A DNA stretch of 64,000 nt from NCBI RefSeq assembly GCF_009392895.1, contig NZ_CP045488.1:1116001-1180000 (forward strand). The letters run 5' to 3'. Each line of letters begins with the position of its first letter. The stretch's first letter is position 1. Made by a program: the position numbers and the translations under genes. Source of the stretch: Natronorubrum aibiense (GTDB lineage: Archaea; Halobacteriota; Halobacteria; Halobacteriales; Natrialbaceae). The notes beneath the pieces were generated by a model. It had not been told where the DNA came from. It did no database searches and worked only from the letters and a program-made list of their open reading frames with translations. This document shows, in pieces, positions 37,481 to 48,329 of the stretch.

Positions 37481-38653
37481 ATGCGCTGGCGATATCGAGA
37501 AACGGTCCTCGCGCTGTGTACGCTCGCCTTCTTCGTCACGATGGTGGGCCGGTTAGCGATCAGTCCCGTCCTCCCCGACGTCGTCGAGACGTTCGGCGTT
37601 TCGAACGCGGTCGTCGGCCTCTCGCTGACCGGAATGTGGCTCGCCTACGGGCTCGCCCAGTATCCGAGCGGCGTCCTCGCGGATCGGTACGGCGAGCGAC
37701 TGATCATCCTCGTCGCCGTCGGCGGCTCGGCGCTGGCCGCGCTGGCCGTGTCGATCGCCCCCGTCTTCGGGGTGTTCTTCCTCGCGACGATCGTACTCGG
37801 CGCGGTCGCGGGCCTGCACTACAGCGTCGCGACGACGCTGCTCGCCCGAACGTACGACAACGTCGGGACCGCGATCGGAATCCACAACTCCGGGGCGACG
37901 GTCGCCGGCCTCCTCACACCCGTCGCCGTGGCGTGGATCGCAGTCCGATTCGGATGGCGGGCAGCCATTGCCGTCGTCGCCCTGGTCGGGGTCCCGTCGG
38001 CGGTTCTGTTCGCCTGGAAGGTCCGACCGACCGAGCCTCGTCGTCCGGAGACGCCGCTTCGCAAGCGGTTCCAGCTCGGGCCAATCGGCGAGCTGCTCAC
38101 CCGGCCGCCGATCGCGTTCGCGCTCGGTATCGCCATCGTCGGCGAGTTCGCCTGGCAGGGGACCGCCTCGTTCCTGCCGACGTTTCTCATCGACCACCGC
38201 GGCCTCTCGACGACGCTCGCGGGAACGTTCTTCTCGCTGTACTTCGTCGTACAGGGCGTCGCCCAGATCGGCGTCGGGGCCGTCTCCGATCGGATCGGCC
38301 GGGACCGCGCGCTCGCCGGCTGCATGTTCGCCGGCGTCGTCGGATTCAGCGTGCTCGTCACGATGGCCGGACTCCCGTCGATCGCCGTCGGCGTGACGTT
38401 TCTCGGGATCGCCATGAGCTTCGGCTCGGCGCTCATGCCCAGATTCTTGCGCGAGCTCTCCGCCGAAGAGCAAAACGCCGGGTTCGGCCTCGTTCGAACC
38501 GTCTACATGATCGTCGCCTCACTGGGGTCGGTCGTCGTCGGATCGCTCGCGGATCTGTTCGGCTGGGCGGTCTCTTTCGGCTTCCTCGCAGCGGCGCTCG
38601 CCGCCGTCGTGCTCGCGCTCGCGATCAATTCGGCGTTCGACCTCGGCTACTGA
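37481..38653 (+). CDS. MFS transporter
   Basis: 390 residues from ATG 37481 (MRWRYRETVLALC), 12 predicted helices. The signature loop between helices 2 and 3 reads GVLADRYGER, and its second-half equivalent GAVSDRIGRDRA. Substrate unknown; the pattern is that of small-molecule efflux or uptake carriers (CynX/NNP-like). Converges with ligA, 35 bases apart. Confidence 0.85.
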   Translation: MRWRYRETVLALCTLAFFVTMVGRLAISPVLPDVVETFGVSNAVVGLSLTGMWLAYGLAQYPSGVLADRYGERLIILVAVGGSALAALAVSIAPVFGVFFLATIVLGAVAGLHYSVATTLLARTYDNVGTAIGIHNSGATVAGLLTPVAVAWIAVRFGWRAAIAVVALVGVPSAVLFAWKVRPTEPRRPETPLRKRFQLGPIGELLTRPPIAFALGIAIVGEFAWQGTASFLPTFLIDHRGLSTTLAGTFFSLYFVVQGVAQIGVGAVSDRIGRDRALAGCMFAGVVGFSVLVTMAGLPSIAVGVTFLGIAMSFGSALMPRFLRELSAEEQNAGFGLVRTVYMIVASLGSVVVGSLADLFGWAVSFGFLAAALAAVVLALAINSAFDLGY

Positions 38654-38688
38654 TCGCCAGCGCGAGTCGGCTGATCTGTTCGAACTGG

Positions 38689-40920
<2,232 letters not shown>

Positions 40921-41055
40921 CTACAATGGCCCCTCGGTGTCCAACGATTTCGCGCCTTGGAGCAACACCCCCTTCCAAGTGAGGCCGTGTGCGTCTTTGA
41001 TTTCGCTCAGGCGGTCGTACTCGTCTTGATCTACTTCGATGTTCAGATTGGGCAT
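40921..41055 (-). CDS. 44-residue RHH-like protein inside the TnpB element
   Basis: MPNLNIEVDQDEYDRLSEIK, then AHGLTWKGVLLQGAKSL. A beta strand followed by two helices suggests a ribbon-helix-helix-like fold. Divergent from tnpB (58 bases between starts). Similar tiny ORFs with a GLTWKG motif accompany haloarchaeal TnpB genes; a repressor role is a guess. Confidence 0.55.
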   Translation of the reverse strand: MPNLNIEVDQDEYDRLSEIKDAHGLTWKGVLLQGAKSLDTEGPL

Positions 41056-41113
41056 CTACACACATGATTAGTTTTTCGTTAGTTTTTACTATTGCGCTCT
41101 CGTACTCGTAGTT

Positions 41114-42336
41114 GTGACGACGACCGCCACGAAAACGCTCGAAGCCACGCTTGCTCCGCCCACAACGGGCAAAGAGCAACGGCTCGAGCGAACCGTGGCG
41201 ACCTACCGCCGTGCTCTCTCGGATGCTTTCGAGAGTGGCGCGGATACGCAAACGGCAGTCAACGACATTGTCACGGGCTACACGCTCACGTCTTACGCCA
41301 AGGACGCCCTCAAGAACTACGTCCCGCAACTCCGCCGGACGTACAATGCGTCGGAACTCGAGGACGACCATCCGGTTCGATTCACGAATCGTGGCTTCCG
41401 AATCGATCACTCCGACGAGCGAACGCACGAGTTCTGCTGGCGCGTTCCACAGGCCGGACGTGGCAACGCCTTCTGGATTCCACTCCGAATCAATCCTGAA
41501 CAGGAATCCTTGTGGTTCGACCTGCTCAACGAGGATATATTGGTCGGTGAGTTCCGACTGCAACAGTACCGCACGAGTTGGGTGCTGCACGTCACCGTCG
41601 AGTACGAGGTCGCCGACCCAGAGACCCCGGGCGACCCGACTCGAATTGGGTTTGATATCGGTGAGTCCAAGCTGTTGACGGGCTGTGCCTGTCAGAACGA
41701 CACTCCGACTCGACCGTACATCTACGACGGCGGTCGTGCGCGAGCACTTCGTAAGGAGATGCACACGACGCTGAAACGCCTGCAAAAGCGTGATGCCGAG
41801 CAATGGCGGGTGGACGAACGCTTCGACCACTACCAGAACGCCCTGACGGACATCGTCGAGAAGCCGTCGAGTATGCCGAGTCCTTTGACAATCCAGTGAT
41901 CGTGCTCGAGGACTTGTCGTACATCCGTGAGAATCTGGATTATGGGAAGTACATGAATCGACGCTTGCATTCGTGGGCGTTCGCCCGGATCACCGACCGT
42001 CTCGAGGACAAAGCCCTCGAAGCCGGTATCCCGGTCGAGTTCGTGAATCCGCGCTACACGTCCCAGACGTGCCACGCCTGCGGACATATCGGACATCGTG
42101 GATCGCAAGCGGAGTTTAGGTGTACGAACGCGGAGTGCTGGGTCACGGAGTATCAAGCGGATATCAACGCGGCTGCGAATATCGCCGGTCGCGTTGATCC
42201 GTGGGGAGAGAGCGTTCCTTGGAAACCGGAGCGCGATGACTCGCCACGGAACGGGAGCCGTTGTGACACGGCCACAGGACACCGCACGCCGAGTCGGCAA
42301 TCCCGACAGACGACGCTTGCGGTCTTTGAGACCTGA
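41114..42336 (+). pseudogene. tnpB: frameshifted TnpB (RNA-guided nuclease)
   Basis: GTG start. The first frame runs to a stop at 41897-41899 and includes RuvC-I Asp (IGFDIGESKLL). The rest, from about 41860 in another frame to 42336, has RuvC-II VLEDLS with the canonical Glu, a CHACG/CTNAEC zinc ribbon and RuvC-III Asp (YQADINAAANIAGR). The break is near 41860, where VEK should continue into EAVEYAESF; a small deletion explains it. Together the pieces make a protein of about 405 residues, the usual TnpB length. The reading frame is otherwise free of stops, so the damage is recent. Confidence 0.85.
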
Positions 42337-42402
42337 AACCTCCCTCGATACGAGGCTTCCCTTGTAGGAAACCCCGTCCTTGAGGACGGGCGAGGATGTC
42401 AC
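42230..42402 (+). ncRNA. candidate omega RNA of the 40.9-kb TnpB element
   Basis: 3' end of tnpB plus right end, with hairpins CCTC/GAGG around 42343-42357 and CCCCGTCCT/AGGACGGG (42372-42390). It shares no sequence with the other TnpB scaffold in the window except the terminal hairpin layout. The guide would be the sequence after 42402, inside the ferredoxin gene. Confidence 0.3.
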
Positions 42403-42779
42403 CCCCACGGGCTGTCGCCGAGTTCGGCTCGAACCATCGGCCCGACCGCGACGCGACAGTCGGCGTGCGCCATGGCGATACACAGCAGGACGTAGCCGTC
42501 CGCTCGCTCGCGCTCGGTCAGGGCTTCGGGCTGGCGTCGGTAGTCAAACGCCGCGGCGGCGTCGATCGACTCGCTCTCCGCCGACGGTTCGGCGTCGGCG
42601 TCATCCCCGTCGACTGAACGGAGTCGGCCCACACAGGCCGTACAGGTCCCCTTCCGGCAGTCATAGGGCAACCGAACCCCGTCCCGAAGGGCCGCCTCGA
42701 GCACCGTCTCTCGAGGCTCGACCGTCACGGTATCGCGTCGGCCGTCCGGCCACTCGAGCGTCACCTCGTGGCCCGTCAT
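42399..42779 (-). CDS. 2Fe-2S ferredoxin
   Basis: 126 residues from ATG 42777-42779. Plant-type ferredoxin with cluster ligands Cys41, Cys46, Cys49 (CRKGTCTAC) and Cys100 (YVLLCIA). Carries electrons in the cytoplasm. An acidic insertion of about 20 residues (around 58-78) between the third and fourth ligand is typical of haloarchaeal members. The end reads GGG TGA, with the stop supplied by the TnpB element right end. Confidence 0.9.
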   Translation of the reverse strand: MTGHEVTLEWPDGRRDTVTVEPRETVLEAALRDGVRLPYDCRKGTCTACVGRLRSVDGDDADAEPSAESESIDAAAAFDYRRQPEALTERERADGYVLLCIAMAHADCRVAVGPMVRAELGDSPWG

Positions 42780-43004
42780 CGCCCGACCCTCGTTCGCGCT
42801 CGTTCGTACAGGAGCGTCATGCCTAACGTATAGGACGGACAGCGAGAAAAGGCTGTGCGCGCCGCCGACTCGAGGAGCGTGCCTCCGTAGCGAGCCATCG
42901 ATCAGCACACCGTGGACCGATCCGAACCAGTCCTGGATGAACGGTCCAGTTGTCGGTGACCGATACCCAGCACTTTACCCGTCAGAGCGAGTACGAACGG
43001 GTAG

Positions 43005-43874
43005 ATGGGACAGGGAACGGAGTTCGGGCTGGTCGACCTCGAGGAGGTCGAGACGCCGGGCGACGAGTGGGAGGAAATCGACGTTTCAGACACCGAAGCC
43101 GACCGAATCGCCCGCAAGCGTGACCGGGAGTTCGAGCAGTTCGAAGAGCGGATCAAAGACGCAGACCAGTTCAAAGTCGAGCAGTCGGTGTTCGACGACG
43201 CGACGTTCGCGGCGCTGTACAAACTGGTCCAGGACGGCTACGTCGAAGCGTTCGGCGGCCCACTCTCGACGGGCAAGGAAGCGAACGTCTACCACGCGCT
43301 GGGCGACGACCGCGAAGTCGCCGTCAAGATCTACCGGATCAACGCCTCGAACTTCCGGCAAATGCGCGACTATTTGGAGGGTGACCCGCGCTTCGAGGGA
43401 CTGGGCGGAAAGAAAAAGGACGTCGTCCTCGCCTGGACGAAAAAGGAACTGGCGAATCTCGAGCGGGCGAAAGCGGCCGGTGTCCGCGTCCCCGAACCGA
43501 TCGCCACCGAGCGCAACGTGCTCGTCATGGAGTACATCGGTAACGAAGACGGCCGCGCGAAGCGCCTCGGTGAGGTCCACATCGAGAACCCACAGACCGC
43601 CTACGAAGTCATGCGCGAGTACATGCGCCGGCTCTACTCGGCCGGCCTCATTCACGGCGACTTGAGCGAGTACAACGTCGTCTTCGACGAGGGCCAACTC
43701 GTCGTCATCGACCTCGGACAGGCCGTGACGGTCCACCACCCCAACAGCCGCGAGTTCTTGGAACGCGACTGTCGGAACGTGGCGAACTTCTTCTCGAGAC
43801 AGGGGCTCGACGTGACCGAAGCCGAGTTACTCGAGTTCGTCACGGGTCCGGAGCCGGATCCGTCTCGAGACTGA
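43005..43874 (+). CDS. rio1: RIO1-family protein kinase
   Basis: 289 residues. Ribosome-assembly serine kinase/ATPase. RIO-type P-loop GPLSTGKEANVYHA, catalytic Lys in VAVKIYR, long flexible loop with GLGGKKK, hinge VMEYIG, catalytic HGDLSEYNV and metal-binding IDLGQAV. The acidic N-terminal 50 residues precede a winged helix-like segment typical of Rio1. The KH-domain Dim2 homologue lies two genes downstream, as is common in archaea. Confidence 0.95.
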   Translation: MGQGTEFGLVDLEEVETPGDEWEEIDVSDTEADRIARKRDREFEQFEERIKDADQFKVEQSVFDDATFAALYKLVQDGYVEAFGGPLSTGKEANVYHALGDDREVAVKIYRINASNFRQMRDYLEGDPRFEGLGGKKKDVVLAWTKKELANLERAKAAGVRVPEPIATERNVLVMEYIGNEDGRAKRLGEVHIENPQTAYEVMREYMRRLYSAGLIHGDLSEYNVVFDEGQLVVIDLGQAVTVHHPNSREFLERDCRNVANFFSRQGLDVTEAELLEFVTGPEPDPSRD

Positions 43875-43936
43875 GCTCTACCCGTCCGAAGCCGCCGTCC
43901 CGAACGGCTTAGTGGCTCGCCACCGCCGACTGTGGT

Positions 43937-44440
43937 ATGCACATCGGAGTCGTTTCGGACACCCACGACAACGTCGCGGCGATCGAGCGCGCAACCGAGA
44001 TTTTCGACGAAGAGGGCGTCGAAATCGTCATCCACTGTGGCGACTTCGTCGCGCCGTTGATGATCGACTACTTCAGCGAGTTCGAACTCCACGGCGTGCT
44101 CGGGAACAACGACGGCGACGCCGCGACGCTCCAGTCGGCGTTCGACGCGCTGGGCGGTGAAAGCGAACTACATGGCCGATTCTCGAGCCTCGAGTTCGAC
44201 GGGCTCTCGTTTGCCGTCCTCCACGGCGAGAGTACGGACGAGGTCGAAGCGATCGCGGCCGGCGAGACGTTCGATTTCGTCTGCTATGGCCACCACCACG
44301 AGCGGGAGCTGTCCGAACAGGGGCGCACGACGGTTCTCAATCCCGGCGCACACGTGCTGGCGAAGTCCGAGGCCGACCGAACGGTCGCGATCGTGGATAC
44401 GCGTACGGAGGCGGTGCGATTCCGCTCGGTCGAGCCGTAA
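43937..44440 (+). CDS. YfcE/MJ0936-family metallophosphoesterase
   Basis: 167 residues. Calcineurin-like fold with all metal ligands: Asp8/His10 in SDTHDN, Asp35 in HCGDF, Asn58-Asn59 in LGNND, and the HHH-like motif CYGHHHER. Family members are phosphodiesterases of broad substrate range. Physiological substrate unknown. Lies between rio1 and the KH-domain gene. Confidence 0.92.
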   Translation: MHIGVVSDTHDNVAAIERATEIFDEEGVEIVIHCGDFVAPLMIDYFSEFELHGVLGNNDGDAATLQSAFDALGGESELHGRFSSLEFDGLSFAVLHGESTDEVEAIAAGETFDFVCYGHHHERELSEQGRTTVLNPGAHVLAKSEADRTVAIVDTRTEAVRFRSVEP

Positions 44441-44541
44441 CCGATCCCGCGAGATGCGCCGTGGCGGTGTGTGTCCGTCACTTGCAGGGGTTTCGGTGTC
44501 GGACCAAGGTCTTAACCTCGCCCAGCCAGTATCGTGGATAT

Positions 44542-45099
44542 ATGCAACACGTGAAGATTCCGCAGGACCGGATTGGCGTTCTTATCGGCGAAGGGGGCGA
44601 GACGATGCGCGAAATCGAAGCGGAAGCCGAGGTTCGACTCGACATCGATTCCGAGAACGGCTCCGTCGCCGTCGACACCGTCGGCGACCCCGTCCGCGGT
44701 CTCAAAGCGCCGGACATCGTCCGTGCGATCGGCCGTGGATTCCCACCCGAGGCAGCGCTGCGACTGCTCGAGGACGAGATGATGATGTTCGACCTCGTCG
44801 ACATCGACGCCGCCGCCCGCAACAAAAACGACATGAAACGCAAGAAGGGCCGACTCATTGGCGAGGGCGGTCGCACGCGCGAACTCATGGAGGAGCTGAC
44901 CGGCGCCGACGTCGTCATCTACGGCTCGACGCTCGGAACGATCGGCACGCCACAGCAGGTCGACATCGTCCGTACCGCAGCCGAGATGCTGCTGGATGGC
45001 GCACCACACGGCACCGTCTACTCCTTCCTCGAGGACAAGCACAACGAGATGAAACACAAGGGCATGGAGTACCACCGGTTCCCCGGTGGCCAGTCCTGA
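44542..45099 (+). CDS. KH-domain protein, Dim2/Pno1 homologue
   Basis: 185 residues from ATG 44542. Two KH domains with GxxG loops (IGEGGETM, about 14-21; LIGEGGRTREL, about 111-121). Archaeal Dim2/Pno1 binds the 3' end of 16S rRNA and aIF2 during small-subunit assembly, consistent with rio1 nearby. The start at a TATATGC context follows an AT-rich stretch (44530-44541) that could be its TATA box in part. Confidence 0.9.
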   Translation: MQHVKIPQDRIGVLIGEGGETMREIEAEAEVRLDIDSENGSVAVDTVGDPVRGLKAPDIVRAIGRGFPPEAALRLLEDEMMMFDLVDIDAAARNKNDMKRKKGRLIGEGGRTRELMEELTGADVVIYGSTLGTIGTPQQVDIVRTAAEMLLDGAPHGTVYSFLEDKHNEMKHKGMEYHRFPGGQS

Positions 45100-45327
45100 T
45101 CGAGCACCGACCGAATTCGACTTGAGATCGGCCGTCTCACTCGCGCTGTCACTCTCTCCCTCTCATTTGGGAGATATGATACTAGAGCGAATACTTCTTA
45201 GTGATTGATAGTACGGAGCTCATCAGTTACCGACAGCTCGTCGATCGACCACTCGAAGACATCTCTCGATGGGCAGTAGTGCGACAATTGATATGTTACC
45301 ATAGTTGCTAGGTAAGTTCAATCAATA

Positions 45328-45335
45328 TTTATATA
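45328..45335 (+). promoter_or_regulatory. TATA box of the AtoE-type carrier gene
   Basis: TTTATATA centred about 25 bases before the ATG at 45357, predicting a leaderless mRNA. It lies in an AT-rich 257-base upstream region that shows no other gene. Confidence 0.65.
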
Positions 45336-45356
45336 CTAGTACCGTGATCGGCAGAT

Positions 45357-46784
45357 ATGCCATCAAGTGCCACAGACAGATCAGCACTCGAGCGAATGGG
45401 CGACGGAATGGCCACCTGGGTCGAACGGTGGATGCCCAGTCCGTTCCTGTTTGCCATCATCCTCACGTACATCGTCTACATCGCCGCCGTCGTCGGGACG
45501 GATGCCGGCGTATTCGAGGCAGTCGAGTTCTGGTACGACGGGTTCTGGGCGTTCCTGACGTTCGCGATGCAGATGGTACTCATTCTGATGACCGGGTTCG
45601 TCGTCGCCTACCATCCACGGGTCAACGCTGGCCTCCGGCGGTTGAGCCAGTTGCCCTCAAGCGGGAAGCAAGCAGTCGTCCTCGTCGGCATCGTGTCGAT
45701 GGCACTCGCCTGGGTCCACTGGGGTCTCGGGCTGATCATCGGTGCCATCTTCGCGCGTGAGATGGGAAAGACGGCCTACGAGAACGGCATCACCGTCCAC
45801 TACCCGCTGTTGTGCGTGGCGGGCTACATGGGCCTCGGACTGACCTGGCACTGGGGCCTGTCCGGTTCCGCACCGCTGTTGCTCGCGACTGAGGGCAACG
45901 AGTTCATCGAGATGGGGCTGCTCGAGGCGACGATTCCCACCTCCGAGACGATCCTGCACCCCTACGCGCTGACGCTTACCGTTCTCTCGATCGCATTCGC
46001 CGCGGTCGTGCTCTACCTGCTGAGCCCGGCACCCGAACGGTCCCGGGAGATCACGGAGTACATCCCCGAAGCAGACCTGTTCGAGACGAGTACCGATGGC
46101 GGCGAGTTGCAGGCGGCAGCCGAAGACGAGCCCGACACAGGGTCGAGCGATTCGGTTCCCGCAGAGCGGATCAACAACAGCCGGCTCATGGGCGGCCTAA
46201 TCGCCCTCGCCGGGATCGTGATGGTCGGCTACACGTTCGCGACGCTCGGCCTCGACGCGCTCAACCTCAACGTCGTCAACTTCGCGTTCCTGATGGCCGG
46301 GTTGGCAATCTACACGCGCCCGCAGCTCTACCGTGAGCGCTTCGGCGAGGCCTCGAGCGCCGCCGCCGGGGTCATTCTCCTCTTCCCGTTTTTCGCCGGG
46401 ATTCAGGGTATCATGGCATCCTCCGGCCTCGCGGAGATGATCGCGGAGGGGCTGCTCACCATCTCCTCGCCGGCCACGTTCCCGGTGTTCGCCTGGCTCG
46501 CCGCGGCCGTTACCAACATGTTCGTTCCCTCCGGCGGCGGCGAGTGGATCGTCCTCGGGCCGTCGGTACTCGAGGCCGCCCAGTCGTACGACATCCCGGC
46601 GGCCCACGCGACGATGGCGTACGCCGTCGGTGACGCCCACACCAACCTGCTGAACCCGTTCTGGGCGCTCCCGCTGCTCGCGATCACCAAGATCAAAGCC
46701 CGTGAGATGTTCGGCTACGCCATCGCCATGCTGGTGTTGCTGATCCCGTTCCTCGCGGTCGTCCTCTACGCCGTCCCGTACTGA
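45357..46784 (+). CDS. AtoE/TIGR00366-type short-chain fatty acid carrier
   Basis: 475 residues, about 11-12 membrane helices with a soluble acidic loop in the middle (about 225-260). Matches the AtoE/YfcC-like ion transporter superfamily: WVHWGLGLIIGAIFARE near the first third and FVPSGGGEWIVLGPSV with DAHTNLLNPFWALPLL near the end. In bacteria AtoE takes up acetoacetate or butyrate. Substrate here is inferred from family only. Confidence 0.88.
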   Translation: MPSSATDRSALERMGDGMATWVERWMPSPFLFAIILTYIVYIAAVVGTDAGVFEAVEFWYDGFWAFLTFAMQMVLILMTGFVVAYHPRVNAGLRRLSQLPSSGKQAVVLVGIVSMALAWVHWGLGLIIGAIFAREMGKTAYENGITVHYPLLCVAGYMGLGLTWHWGLSGSAPLLLATEGNEFIEMGLLEATIPTSETILHPYALTLTVLSIAFAAVVLYLLSPAPERSREITEYIPEADLFETSTDGGELQAAAEDEPDTGSSDSVPAERINNSRLMGGLIALAGIVMVGYTFATLGLDALNLNVVNFAFLMAGLAIYTRPQLYRERFGEASSAAAGVILLFPFFAGIQGIMASSGLAEMIAEGLLTISSPATFPVFAWLAAAVTNMFVPSGGGEWIVLGPSVLEAAQSYDIPAAHATMAYAVGDAHTNLLNPFWALPLLAITKIKAREMFGYAIAMLVLLIPFLAVVLYAVPY

Positions 46785-46878
46785 GACGCCTGCTCTGCGC
46801 ACCGCGTTCGAACCGGTACGATTTCGCCGCTTTCGCTCGATTCACGGTGTTCGACTCACGATATCGATCGCTATCTCA

Positions 46879-48129
46879 ATGAATCGCCCCTACTACGGCT
46901 GGATCGTCGTCCTCGCGTGTTTTCTGGGCTCGTTCGTCATTTTCGGGCTTTCGTACTCCTTCGGCGTCTTCCTCGAGCGGATGGCGACGGACTTCGCCCG
47001 CTCTCGAGGCGTGACCACGATCGCGTTCGGCGTCCAGACCCTGCTGCTCTACGTCGGCGCGGTCCTCGTCGGCGTGTTCGTCGATCGACTCGGAACCCGT
47101 CGAATGCTCGCCGTCGGAACGGTCGTGCTCTGTCTCGGCTTGCTCTGGACCAGCGTGGCGACGTCGTGGCTCACAGTCGTCCTCGCCTACGGCGTCGTCA
47201 CCGGGTTCGGTATGAGTATCGTCTACGTCGTGGCGTACGCGACGGTGCCGCGCTGGTTCGATCGGCGGGCAGGATTCGCCGGCGGCGTCGCCTCTGCCGG
47301 CCTCGGCGCCGGTATGCTCGTCGTCGCACCGGCGGCGACCGCGCTCATCGATCGCGTCGGCTGGCGCTCGTCGTTTCTCGTGTTGGCCGGCGTCGTCGCC
47401 GTCCTCTTGCTCGTCGCGACGCTGCTGATCAGGGACGAGCCCACCGCGGAGCCGGTTCCAGCCGGGGAGTTCCCCAGGTCTCGAGGAGGTGAGGCAACGC
47501 CGAACGGCGGGCAGCGAAGCACCCGTACACAGCCGTCGCTCCGAGCCCAGTTCGGCGAGATTTGCGCCGTGGCACGGTCGCCGTCGTTCGGGCTGGTCTT
47601 CGTCGGCTGGATACTGATCTACACGACGATGTACATCGTCTTCGTCCACCTCGTCGTCCACGCCTCCGATATCGGGCTCTCCCGGACCGCCGGCGCGACC
47701 GCGCTCGCGCTTATCGGCGGCGCGAACGCGATCGGTCGGGTGGGAATCGGCTACGCGTCGGACTACGTCGGCCGCGTTCGCGTCTTCGCCGGCTGCTCGA
47801 CAGTGATGGGCGTCTCGACGCTCGCCCTGCCGGCACTCGAGACGACGACCGCACTCCTCGGGTTCGCGCTCGTGTTCGGTCTCGCCTACGGCGGGAACGG
47901 CGCGTTGCTCGCACCGCTGACCAGCGATCTGTTCGGCCGGGAGAACCTGAACGCGGTGTTTGGACTGGTTTCGGGTGCCTTTGCTCTCTCCGGGCTCACC
48001 GCGCCGTTTCTCGCCGGCGTCGGATACGACGTGCTCGGAACGTACACCCCTGCGTTCGTGAGCGCCGGGCTGGCCGCCGTCGTCGGCGCAGCGGCGATCA
48101 TCGCTGCCAAGCGACTCGAGGCCACGTGA
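46879..48129 (+). CDS. MFS transporter, OFA-like
   Basis: 416 residues, 12 helices. Opens [23 protein letters not shown], cut here, a start typical of the OFA (oxalate/formate antiporter) and monocarboxylate group. [12 protein letters not shown] is the first signature loop, [12 protein letters not shown] the second. A central acidic/polar loop (about 195-220) joins the halves. Following the AtoE-type gene on the same strand after 94 bases, it may also carry a carboxylate. Confidence 0.85.
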   Translation: MNRPYYGWIVVLACFLGSFVIFGLSYSFGVFLERMATDFARSRGVTTIAFGVQTLLLYVGAVLVGVFVDRLGTRRMLAVGTVVLCLGLLWTSVATSWLTVVLAYGVVTGFGMSIVYVVAYATVPRWFDRRAGFAGGVASAGLGAGMLVVAPAATALIDRVGWRSSFLVLAGVVAVLLLVATLLIRDEPTAEPVPAGEFPRSRGGEATPNGGQRSTRTQPSLRAQFGEICAVARSPSFGLVFVGWILIYTTMYIVFVHLVVHASDIGLSRTAGATALALIGGANAIGRVGIGYASDYVGRVRVFAGCSTVMGVSTLALPALETTTALLGFALVFGLAYGGNGALLAPLTSDLFGRENLNAVFGLVSGAFALSGLTAPFLAGVGYDVLGTYTPAFVSAGLAAVVGAAAIIAAKRLEAT

Positions 48130-48210
48130 GCCGAACCGGGGAGAGTCGACCGGAACACCCTCTAGATCGGTCCGTTCTCGTCGATTTGCAGCACCGGACA
48201 CGCCGAAAAG

Positions 48211-48220
48211 GATATAAATA
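48211..48220 (+). promoter_or_regulatory. distal TATA/BRE of the thermosome gene
   Basis: GATATAAATA directly preceded by CGAAAAG, a purine-rich TFB-recognition-like element. Predicts a transcript starting near 48240 with a leader of about 90 bases. Confidence 0.45.
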
Positions 48221-48287
48221 CCAGTACGTTTCCAAGGGTAGAACACCCCGACTGCACCCTCGTACAGTGATTCGACTCAACAATTCT

Positions 48288-48302
48288 CGAAAGATTTATA
48301 TA
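48288..48302 (+). promoter_or_regulatory. proximal TATA/BRE of the thermosome gene
   Basis: CGAAAG then ATTTATATA, centred about 31 bases before the ATG at 48330. The CGAAAG-plus-TATA layout resembles haloarchaeal heat-shock cct promoters. Confidence 0.65.
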
Positions 48303-48329
48303 GAATCACAATCAATCCTTCGGCTGACT

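Noticed and set aside
46876-48246. 456-codon minus-strand frame opposite the OFA-like MFS gene
   Set aside because: Low-complexity, Arg/Asp-rich antisense translation; plus strand shows MFS signatures.
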